Source of the DNA: Puffinus mauretanicus
Taxonomy: Eukaryota; Chordata; Aves; Procellariiformes; Procellariidae
DNA: 64,000 bases
Assembly (NCBI GenBank): GCA_023333565.1
Contig: JAJKFH010001921.1
Location: forward strand, 434,001-498,000
Reading direction: 5' to 3'
Positions 11,903-22,596 of the stretch are shown one piece after another. The translations under genes were made by a program, and so were the position numbers. The stretch's first letter is position 1; each line of letters opens with the position of its first letter. The notes under the pieces were generated by a model. The model did no database searches. It was not told the origin of the DNA and saw only the letters and a program-made list of their open reading frames with translations.

Positions 11903-14900
11903 ATGCAAGAAATCTACTGCTTGGTCCCCTCACAGAGAAATTCAAGGTCTCAAAATTGGACTTTCGAAGTGGCAGACTATTCAGATGTTCCCATTTCAGA
12001 TGTTGAATTACATAGCCTCTTTTCCAAAGAAGATGTCCCGAGCAAGGGATACTCCAGCAGGACATCTGCTTGGGTCTGCAAAGAGCCTGGAAAGAACTGC
12101 TGCCAAGGATAACCTCCTCTGGCACCTTGGCAGTAGATTTGGCCATGGACAGGGGAAATGCCCTCAGGAAGCTGACCCCCTCAAGGCAAATGAGAAACAT
12201 CTTCCTAGTGGCTTTTCCCATGACTACAGGTATGAGTACCACTGTCTACAAGAGTGACGAGACAAGGAGTCATACACACACTTTAGGGTGACTTCACAGC
12301 AGCTGTATCTGCTTCTCCATAAGTGTAACAATTTCTACAGCCTTGCAGCTTTCCATAGCGCCCAAATCACTGTTGCTGCTCCTATAGAATAAACTCTGGA
12401 TATCTCCTCCCTGTCCTCACCAGCACCCCCAGAGCTGGTTTCCTGCCCAGCAGTTTAATTTTTCGCTCTAGAGCGGAGCCCTGGTGTTAGGTAGCAGGCA
12501 TGCCTTTTGGACAGGTGGGAGAGGGGATGCTGGAACAGCTGCAGCATGGGGTCATAGACACACCCTGGTAACCCTGCCCAACAAAAGGGGTCGGCTCTGC
12601 AGCCACCACCATCCTCCCACGATGCCACCCAGCATTTGAATTATCCACAGCCTTCTGTGTCCTGGTGCTCTCACCAGCTCCCACACTGTGGACCGGTGTC
12701 TCAAGCATTAAAGAGCCCTTACCCTGAATTTATATTTGTGCTATTCTGATGACATACAGCTTCTGAGTAGGATTAAATTACATTACACTTACTATAAGCC
12801 CTTTTGCAATGCCTTAGCAGTATGCACAGGGATTTAGGATCCAGTGACTCACGGTTCCTTCATGCTTGGTTCTATGTTACCAGGTTACTGGACAAATTTC
12901 CCTGTGCTGTTGGATGTAGCTTTAATTAGTTTTGATTAGCAATCCTACCACAGATGGCACAAGCTGGGTCACAGCTGCACAAGTGAGTTTGGTATTTGTG
13001 TGAACAAGTAACATCGCTACATACAGAGGTGGGGACAGTGCGTATGCAGCCTCCCACTCAGTGCAGGGATCGTGTGGCAGCGATTTCCACCACGCCTGGT
13101 GAGTTGTGACAGTCCTTCCTGCAACAGTGGGGAAAAGCTCATCCTTTTCTTAAAAAAGGATCCTTGAAAATCCACTAAGAATAGCAAATTGTATGGACAT
13201 CACCTTCCATCATCTCTGAACTGGGCAGGCCCCCAAAACAGCAAATTCTTGTTCAAGAGTGCTTGCACCTGTTTGTGTTTTCCTTCACACCCTAAACTTG
13301 GGTTTAGGTGATGTATTTAACAGCATTTCCTACCTTAATATCTATCATTGACCTCCTTGTGCAGGATGCAAGAGGTCTGTTTTTCCATGTGCCAGCCATG
13401 ACCTGTATGGCAAAGTGCCGTCAGGTGGGCTGTGCAAGCAAGTAACAGGGGTAACCCTGACTGCAGTTAAACTACGCTCTAGTCACAGCAACTCCTTCCC
13501 TTCACTTGCATGTCTCCAGCTCTGTGGAAACCTCAGGTTTAGGCCCCTACAGTAGTGGGATATCCCTCATAACAGGACTTGGCACTCCAGACCATGTCAC
13601 AGGGGTGGCCGAAACGGCCTGAGCAGGATTACCTCCTCCTGATGCCATACAGACCTGAGGAGCACCCCCTCGAGAAGACAGATTCATGTCAGCACATCTA
13701 ACCCAACTTGCCCTACCTTAAAAACAGCTCAAAGTTGTCTTCCTGAGGTTTTCAGGTGTGTTATCAGCACGCTTAGCTCAACTTCTACACTTCTTGGCCA
13801 GTATTTTCTCTGCCTTTATCAAACAGGCCCTGAAAAGCAACACCAATTCCCTTCCAAAGCACTGCTGACAGTCACAGCAGTGAGGCTGTTCCTGGGGAGT
13901 ATCCTCGCCCAGTAAGAACCAGCACATAAAGCTGCTCTGCCTATCCTGGGGGACTCCTCCCCTTCTGGGGCAGTTTGACCCTGCCAAAACAAGAGCAAGT
14001 CTTAATGTTGCATGCCATGTTGCACGCCATTAGCAACACAATGTTGCTAAAAACAGCTCTGCAGTGACAACTGGTGTCCCTGGCTCCTCTGCCCACACAG
14101 GCTATCCCTCTCCAACCTCACCTGAAATCCTCCTTTCATCTTCTTTCCCACTCTCTCCGGTGAGTGACCATCCCATCCCACCAGAAGAAGAGCCCTGTTG
14201 GAGAGGCTGGCCTTCTGCAGGAGGGGCAGGAAGAGAGGTCTATCAACAAGAGGGTGCCACAGCAAGGGGGCAAAGCCTCCCTTTCCTTTGGACCTGCCCC
14301 AGCTGTCCCACGTGATATTTCAAGCCTTTGCTTCCTATTTAAAGAGTGGAGCCCAGTGAGAAACAAGCACAGAGATGAACTCTCCCCAGTGACAGCAGTC
14401 CCAGCAAAGCTGTCTTGCACGCCTGTCCCCCGTGCCTCGACAGCCCAAGGGTCTGGGACCAGCTTTTCTGTGGCAGAGACTCATTTGAAGCTGGAGCAAT
14501 GCTTTTCAACCAAACCAAAAGTGCAGTCCCTCTGTCACACCACCCTCCGAGTGACCCACAACCTGCAGTGACAGTCCAGATGTTGTCCCTGTGACCGCTG
14601 CCTGCTGCCTGGATTCCCAGTCACGTTTTGGCTGTGGGCTTTGGCTCTAGTCATTAGGCCAGACAGTCCAATTCTGACCTCTCAGACAGAAGAAGAAGGG
14701 TTTTTCTTTAAATTCTAAGACTAAGTCTTTTTATGCAATGAAGGGGTCTTATTGAACCTACTTCTATTATTAGGGGGGGTTTTGTGTGTATTGCTCCCAC
14801 CCCTGGAATGGATCTTCTTGGGTTTCTGTGGTCTTTGCACAAAATACACAGCATGGAGAGAAAGGATGTGTTTTTGCTGACTCGGGGAAAATGGTAAGCA

Positions 14901-17900
14901 ACAAAATGCATCACTCAGGAACAGTGAGTAATAGCTTTAAATGCAAACAACTGTTAGCAGTGCATTTTAGTGCATTAATAATTTACACTCCACAGAAAGT
15001 TTAATTTATTCAAAGTGAGATTTTTGTGGCATAGTTACAAAAAAAACACATGAACCTTGGGGGTAACAGATCTATAGTGAGCCTACGACTCCTCCTGGGG
15101 AGCCATACCCTGACTGCCAAGTCTCATGGTGTCATCACAGGTCTTGCTGTATAGTTTGTACAGTGTCTTTCTCAATGCGTCAATGGCTGGAACAGGGGTG
15201 CAGTACGAGAGCTTTTCCTCCATATGAAGAAAAAAAGGTATTCTGAGGCCTACCCATGCTAAAGAAATACCTGAAACTGCAAAGTGTACACACCGAAACA
15301 TTCAGAAAGGTTGCCAGCAAATCGGAAGAAAAATACAATTCTCTTCCAAGCCTCATGACCCTGGAAGGCTTGCTGGATTATTACCGATGCACTTTCATTT
15401 CCATCTCCATGTTGCAGCTGCTGCACCTCAAGCTGCCTCGGACCCTGCCCTGCCCCGAGGTCTGCAGCAGCCCGTGTCCACCAGAGGCCCAAGGACACCC
15501 TACCATGCAGAAGACACATGCTGGTGGGCCAGAAAGAGCTGGTTTCTCTGTAGGCAACACACAGCATTGAAAGGGAGATTGACGAAGCTGCCAAGCAGCC
15601 CTGGAGCCTGCAGCAAAGCCCATCAAACAGAGATGGCTTTGCTTAGGCTTCCCCAAACCTGCTGTGTGCAGCATGTCTCAGTCCTCTGAGCCTACTGCCT
15701 CACTTACTCCTCCCAGCCTGGGGAGCCATGGGAAGACAGACCTGCATACCCAGGGGACCCAGAGCCCAGGAAGGTTGCTCTCTGTTTGAAAGCATCAGAA
15801 AGCAACATGCAGCCTCTTGCCATTTAATGTGGCTTTTTGTGTATAGAAGACTACCAGACAAGCAAGTCAAATGCCCCACAGGTTAGAGATGCCAGGTGTT
15901 TCCCCTGCACCCGGGCCAAAGGATTACTGCCTCTGGCTGTCTCTTTCGATGTGGTTTTCCCAGACTCTCACCTCACTCCAGGTTCTGGATGGACAGCAAG
16001 TGAAGGGAAGCGGGAAGAGAAGGTAACTAATTTGCGTGTGTGTGGTTTTGGGATGGGACTGGGAATGCAAAATGGATTGGGCTTCATGGGCTTGGTAGTG
16101 CCACAACTTCCCATAATATTTCAGGGCAAACCCCTTGTTTTTAAAAAGACCAGTTACAAAAGTGTTCTACATTCTGCTTTAATTTGCAACCTTAGCAATC
16201 TTCAGAATATATGTACGTATATTAAACAAGATTGCTTTCAAGACATTTGATTGATCAGATGCAAAATCGCTGTCTCTACGCCCTATCTTTTTCCAAGGCC
16301 AGAGAGTTAAGAGATCAGCAAATGGCTGTAAGTTTTTAATAATTAATTGATTAACCCTGAGTTCAGGAGACACACTAAAAACAAGGTCTGCACGTGAGGG
16401 TTCAGTAACAATGGTTTAAAAATACTTAGGGGAGAATGTCAGCCAGCAGGACACAGCAGCATCTGTCCACACCACCCTACACTGCCTGGCCTTCCACCCT
16501 TCCTGCTGCTGGAGAAAGTGAAGGGTAATTCAGATGAGGTCCCTCCTTCCATTAATTACACAGAGAGATCCAGGCTTTAACCTCAGTCTCCATAGAGCTG
16601 TGCAGCATGTGGCTCTACTGTGTCGGCTATATGAAACCTCCCCACTGTTCACCTCATGCATACGCAGTAGCGACATGCTTTTCTACAGAAGCACACAGCC
16701 ACCCTCATTGTATTTCATGTCAGGCTAACGCCGCGCTGCTGACAAAACAGAGCATCACATGCTTTGCAAATGTGCCTTACTAGCGTTGAGATCTTTGGCT
16801 TTCTTTAATGCCTGCACAAGCAAGCCTTTGGCTTTGTTTCCCTGTAAAATGCTGAATGAGGGAGGAAAGCTAGGATTTGACCTCTGAAGCCCACAATGCA
16901 CAGTTGTGCACCCACAGCATGGGATTGAGGCTTGTCTTGCATTGAAATGAACACAGTCAAAGTCGCCCTTATATTTCTCTTCTCTAATCACTTTCACAGT
17001 CATTGGCTTGCTGTTCATTTTCTGGGGTAAATACTCCATTGTTCCGCTAATGTAGGCCTAGCACAGCAATCTCATATGATCTGCTCCCACCTGTGTTAAC
17101 ACCCCCACGCCGCCAGGCCCTCCTAAAGGAAATGAAACAAGGCAAGTGTGCTGGCTAGTGTCAATGCTAAGGAGATTTTTGAAGAGCAAACAAATACGCA
17201 AAAATGAACCAATCTGGGAAAAACAGGTCGAGTGGCCAGAGTTCAGAGGAGAAAAGAAATTTTGAACCTGAAGTCTGTGCACACTTGGGACCAAAGTGAT
17301 GTGGCAGGAGAGCCCCCATCACTGGAGTGCTGCCGTAAGGCAAGGAGGAGGCCGAGGATGGTAGGCGGAGGATGGGCCCAACTGCACAGCACTCTGCCAT
17401 GGGACAGGGGACACGGCTGCCGAGGGCTTGTGGGTAACAGACCAACGTGAGGGGTGGTGTGGAGGCATCTGCTGCAGACCAGCTCACCAAGAGGTGAAGC
17501 AACTCTTAGTTGGAGGAAGCCTCATGGTGGCAGGACCAGGTATTCCCAGGGGACTTTTCCCGCCAGCAATAGCTTCTGGAAGGGCCCCTGGCTGGGGCAC
17601 AAAAAATCCACTGGGAGTGGAGCCGATCGGGCAGCATCCCCACTGGGGCGGAGGAGATGCTGCGCCACAGGCAGGGCGCGCAGGGCAGGGGTGGTGATGG
17701 AGGGCACAGTCAGCCACAGCCCAGCGATCACCCAGCAGGTCCACAGGAACGAAGCAGGTCAAGATGGAGAGAGAAGTCCAGCGCCTTAGTCAGGGTCAGC
17801 ACCAGGGTCAGGCCAGGCATGGGCATGGCAGAGCACAGCCCTGACAGGAACTCGGGACCTCAGAAGCAGCTTTGGCGTGACAGGGGAGGCCCCAGGTGAG

Positions 17901-18758
17901 GCTTCTCCCAGCTCCTCACGCTCACCTTAGCTGCTTCCCTGCGGCCTGATCCCAGGTGTCACTGCACCGGGGCAGAGCTGGCCTTGAGCACAGGCAGCCA
18001 GACCTCACGGAGGACAGGGAGGAGGCTCAGGCCTCTGACACAGCAAAAGTGAAGTGGAGAAAAGTGAGCGAATGTTTGCAGTGAAAGAACAACCCTTTTT
18101 AATTTTGTTTCCCAGCATGACCAGATGCCATGGAGGACAGGAGGCACAAGGGCAGAGGTACGTCAGGGAGAGCTGGTGGAAGGCGGATGATGGAAGTAGA
18201 GAGGCCAGGCGAGCGTAGCAGGAAGGGTAAAAGCAATCCCCGCTCCTGTTTGTCCGTGCCCCAGTACTGATTTTCCTCGGCGAGAGGGAGAAGTAGGACC
18301 ATGTCCAAGGCTGACCTCCACGGTCGCCTCTTTCCCCAGGCTCTGCCAGCCCCACTGGGACTGCTGCAGATTCCCAGAGACGCTTCCAAGCTGACCGTAG
18401 GCTTGGAAGATTTGCACATCTTCTGAAGAGGCAGTCTGGTCTAGAGGTTTTGTATTTCAGATGCAAATGCCACTGCGGGCGTAGAGGCCACTAATATGTA
18501 TGACTCCCCAGGGGAGCTGATGGTTACAGGTTCAGAGCAATAAATGCAAGCCCAGCAGGAACTGTCTTTGTGTCTTGTATCCCGCAACAGGGAAAATCAG
18601 AACAGCTTGTTACCACTACACAAGAGGTTGGGAAGCATGCACTCATTCATCTAGAATCAGCTCATGTTGTTGGAAATGCAGAGTTTTTCTCAACTGTTTT
18701 GCTATTGCCTTTCTAAGGCAAAAAGAAAATGAAAAAAGAAAGGTCTGTGCCATCCAGG

Positions 18759-18773
18759 ATATATATATATATA
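18759..18773. repeat. (AT)n microsatellite
   Basis: A short ATATATATATATATA run. Confidence 0.9.
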
Positions 18774-18855
18774 AGCCTGCCAAACAAATTGGATTCCTCT
18801 GTTGGCTAGAATTACAACATGTAATGTACATGGCAGGAAGGCTAGCAAATCAGCT

Positions 18856-18856
18856 A

Positions 18857-18887
<31 letters not shown>

Positions 18888-18892
18888 ACACA
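18856..18892 (+). repeat. Compound microsatellite A21-(GA)n-(CA)n
   Basis: Twenty-one A residues are followed by GAGAGAGAGA and then CACACAC. It may be the tail of a decayed retroposed sequence, but no body is recognisable upstream. Confidence 0.9.
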
Positions 18893-20678
18893 CTAGTCAG
18901 CTGCTTCTGCTTATTCCTTCTCAGAGCAGTAGGGGGAGAAAAGAGATCATCTTAAAATTCACGATGGTCAGTCCTTTCCTAGAGTCAATTAGCCTGCACA
19001 AATCCTTGCCATAAGTCTCACAGGGCGATGTTCACTAAGACTTCCCTCCACCCAGCACAGGAAAAAAGGCTCTAGAGGTGGTTAAAGACCAAGAGGCCAA
19101 ATTTAGGTTGCTCTGTGGGAGCCAAAAGCTTAATGCTTATCCTCTAGAAAGGATGCATTGTGAGAGGACCTTGTGAGGCTGAGTGACAATTATCTTATAC
19201 CACAGCACACCTTCAGCCAACTGCTCGGGGGACTCATCTTTCTACTGTGTGTAGCAGTGGATGAAGAAGTTACCTCTTCTGAAACACCTGCTGCTAACCA
19301 CTTGAAATTTCAGAATGTGGTTACTTCAGTCTTCCTTTCCCTCCCACTCCACCAAAGTAAAATGCGGGATAATAATGCACTATAAATTCTTTAAGACAAA
19401 TATGCCTCATATCTTTGGATAATATCTATCTACCAGATTGCTCAGGAAGTTCCACCACGGAAACAAAGAAAAAAAAATCTTCAGTAGTGCAGCTCCTGAG
19501 GTCTTTAAACAACATGGCTTGAGATTTTAGGCAAAGGAGATAGCAGAACATCACGAAAAAAAAGAGTTAGCCCTTTGTGATGCTGATACTCCGTGCCATC
19601 CTGGGAGGAGAAACAGAGATTCATGGCAATGGGTGGGGATTCAGCAGTTCCCTTTCCAAATGTTGTGGGGTTTATGTCCAGCTCTATGTCCTGATTTAGG
19701 AAAGCCTCTAAGCCTTTCCTGAAGGGCCTCATTTGTGGAGCTTAGTTATCATTTGCACTGTAGACCATTGGGGAAGGAGTTTAAGATGTGTCCAACAGGT
19801 ACTGTGTGCCACACTGGCAAAACACTAATGGTGAGAAATTTCAGTGAGACTGTTTTGTTTAATCGAAACTAAGTATGTGCTTATAGAAACAATGACCAAT
19901 ATTACATGGTTTGTGGCCACAAAACTGCTCTTTCTCTTGCTAGATTTAAAAGTAATAAAAAATTTACCACCTATTTGGTGAGGAAATTTCTGCTGAGGGA
20001 ACTTTTCCAAGGTAAGTAAATTTTGCAGCTGGATTTCTCGGTGTAAATGCTATTCACATTCTTCCTCATGGCTACCCATTCATAAAACAGCCAGATGCTT
20101 GACAGCAATCTTAAAATAGCCTGCTATAAGGAACAATTGCATGGAAATTATCGGACAAGTTGTGATGGATACACTTGACCCCTAGCTGTACTTTGGTTCA
20201 GGCTGACCAAGGAGCAACAAGCCTGGAAAGCTCCTGGCTCATATACAAGGGAGTGAAGGTGCCTCAGAAAATATTTCAGAAGGTGGTTTCAAAGCCCTAA
20301 AATGCAAGATTACCAAAGTACAGAACAAGATACCAGTGCTAAAATGAAGACATCTGCCTTGTCTATACTATTGACTAGCAGCCAAGTACTTCACTCTGTA
20401 AGTATTACCATCAGGATGAGCCCAATTTGAGCTCTCCCTGAATTGCAGCTGGACCGCACACCAGGTAACCCTACTGGGTCCCTTGAACAGGGACGCCTCT
20501 CAGGGTTTGAGACCCCTTACCTGAGACTAGGACATCCTTCCTTGCCCAAGATGGAGAGATTCCCTACTCGCGACAGATCGTTGGTAAGTGACTGATAGCA
20601 TGCTGAATTAATACTAATGAAACACTACTAATCCATGTAGCTACTCAATAATAATTATTATAAACTTTATATAGGTAA

Positions 20679-21165
20679 TTCCATTAGACATAAACCATTG
20701 TCCAAGTCTGAGACTAGTCGTGACTAGTCACTAGTCACGACTAGTCACTAGTCATGACTCAATGGGAGGGTCCTCCTTACTCTTTGTATCTCTTCCATCA
20801 GACATAAACTGTTGTCCAAGTCTGAGACTAAGATTGGACCTAGATGCACCTAGGCTCCATAATGAGTTTAGAAAGCAAGGGGATCCACTCTGAACCTCGT
20901 AACTCAACAGGAGGGTCTTTTCCTTACCCTTCGTGTCTCCAGTCTCTGTGTGAATCATTCTAACTCGATTCTAACTCAATTTTCCTTTGTTTCTTCCATG
21001 CAGTAATTAGTAAGGTCAACCTTGCCATCAAACTTACTGAACCTTGCTAAACCACAGTTAAACTTTGTTAAATTCCATCGAATTTAGTGAACCCTGTCAA
21101 ATTATTTTACCTCAATAAAACATATTGCTGCTTTTGAGTGAGGTGCATTCTAATCATCCACGACA
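20679..21165 (+). mobile_element. LTR-like block of an avian endogenous retrovirus (probable)
   Basis: The block begins with two diverged tandem units (20,679-20,792 and 20,793-20,940). They share 'agacataaac...ttgtccaagtctgagacta' and 'actcaa..ggagggtc' but have unrelated middles. It continues through an AT-rich part with AATAAA at 21,114-21,119 and closes with CATCCACGACA at 21,155-21,165. That end matches the CCACGACA terminus of the LTRs at 29.3 and 38.1 kb. A 5' TG terminus and target duplication could not be located, so the left boundary is uncertain. No viral coding sequence is present. Confidence 0.45.
20712..20746. repeat. 35-bp palindrome built from ACTAGT motifs
   Basis: Two 17-base arms (GACTAGTCGTGACTAGT and its complement) flank a single central C. 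ACTAGT occurs five times in 40 bp (20,713; 20,723; 20,730; 20,740; 20,747), alternately 10 and 7 bp apart. It lies in the middle of the first tandem unit of the LTR-like block and is absent from the second unit. Confidence 0.9.
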
Positions 21166-22149
21166 CAGGTGAAAATCTGCTTTTCCAGCAATGTGAAGAA
21201 CTTCATATTAGTAGTTACATTTGCCTGCATCATCGTACATGGGCATATGTATGAATGACTGTCCCTCATCTGAATGGCTCCACCCAGATAATGCCATTTT
21301 ACAGATCCTGTGGAAGTTGACTCCTCCACAGACTGAGGTGGGAAGAACTTGGAATGAAAACTGCAAAACTCTGCATACCAGGCAAAGGTGTGTCCTTTGG
21401 CAAGTGATGACCAAGATCACCAAGTTTTTTTCTTTGTCAGATAATTTGGGGTTTTCTGTGTTAAAACAGGTAGGCTGCTTACCTACCTCTCCTTGTGCCT
21501 ATTGAAGACTTTTCAGTACCAATGGACTATCAGTTTTATCCCTGCCCTTTCAAGCACATAACTCCATGTTTATATGTGACACAAATACTAGTCCATCATC
21601 AGAAAGGCAAGAAGGTAAGTCAGATTGAGGCCAGCCCTATTTCTGGGGAGTAGAGATATTCATGTGCTCTGCTTATTTTTAGCAGAAGATGGTGGGTAAA
21701 TCTGAGCCAGCACGTTTTTCTTTCAATCTGTCCCTGGACACTAACAGATGGTGCTTCCTTGTGCCAAGCACTAATGCACTTTACATTGGCACTCACTGTC
21801 AGGACACAAAGCCCGCCAAGTCCCCTCTAAATCTGCTGATTCCAGGAAAATTGATAATAAAAAGCTAGCCAGGGACACGGTCCCAAGCTCTTCCTCTACC
21901 TCCAAAGCAGCACAGAAGCTGTACCAGTGCAATTGTGTCAGCTGCTTTCCAGCTCATGGCTATCAATGCAGCAAAGGAGGATCCTGGACCAGGGAAAAAG
22001 GGGTCCTAAAGCCATGAATACAGTTAATGTATCTAAAGATGGAGGGAGATCCATCTGCTTCATGGAAACTAGCTGTGTGCTTAAAACTGGGCTTTGACAA
22101 TGTGTGCCTTAATGCTCAAACACCTGAACTAATGACAATTAACATAAAT

Positions 22150-22184
22150 ATAAATCATTCTAAATATAAATATATATATATATG
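22150..22184. repeat. TA-rich tract with (TA)n core
   Basis: AAATATAAATATATATATATATGTA is a short dinucleotide tract. Confidence 0.8.
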
Positions 22185-22370
22185 TACACGTATCACCTGG
22201 CAGGGTGATTCTATTGTTTAGCACTCCTTAGTACCCCTTGAGCACTGAACATACTAAATTCAGTGCTACAGGTCTACTTCCTATGGCTATCCACCAATGA
22301 CAAGGTCACGCACAAAAGAAAATTCCACGGACTCCTCTGAGGAGCTCACTCGGTTTTACAGGTTGTTGTG

Positions 22371-22376
22371 TTTATT
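22371..22376 (-). terminator. AATAAA overlapping the FUT10 stop codon
   Basis: On the minus strand the last codons read AAA GAA TAA ACA, so AATAAA spans the TAA stop. Whether it is used as a polyadenylation signal cannot be seen; if so the 3' UTR would be only some 15-30 nt. No GT-rich downstream element is obvious, so it may be inert. Confidence 0.3.
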
Positions 22377-22596
22377 CTTTGAACACAAGCATCCAAAATT
22401 CTTGAGCTGTAAAATTCCTGTTCCTTTCCACCAGTTGCCTCAGCGCCCAGGCTTCTTTCTTGGATTGCTCAAAGCTTGGTATCCACATCTCTTGAAGAGA
22501 AGTCCAGCCAGGGTTTGAAGAAGAGAACCAGAACGCCTCTGGTTTGGGGCAGCTCAAATGGTTAACCTGAGCCTTCCACCTCTGGGGCAGCCATCC
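22372..22596 (-). CDS. FUT10: FUT10 coding exon 4 (last)
   Basis: It begins after GTTGCCAG at 22,597, in phase 0, with Gly-Trp-Leu-Pro-Gln-Arg-Trp-Lys (human GLPPKRW). It encodes residues 402-475 and ends at the TAA of VFKE-stop. The conserved block QEMWIPSFEQSKKEA identifies it as the FUT10 tail. Confidence 0.93.
   Translation of the reverse strand, partial: GWLPQRWKAQVNHLSCPKPEAFWFSSSNPGWTSLQEMWIPSFEQSKKEAWALRQLVERNRNFTAQEFWMLVFKE

Larger units (their letters stand above)
10801..22371. other. Intergenic region downstream of FUT10
   Basis: I find no gene that I can identify. Several minus-strand frames look exon-like (near 13.8, 15.1 and 16.8 kb; see findings), but none can be assigned to a family. 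Repeats are a (CAA)/A-rich tract at 11.86-11.90 kb, compound microsatellites at 18.76 and 18.86 kb, and an LTR-like block at about 20.68-21.17 kb. Part of the stretch next to 22.37 kb may be FUT10 3' UTR. Confidence 0.55.

Noticed and set aside
11757..12242. 161-codon minus-strand frame
   Set aside because: It passes through the A-rich/(CAA)n tract (a Cys/Phe/Leu run), has no domain and no splice signals. Probably chance.
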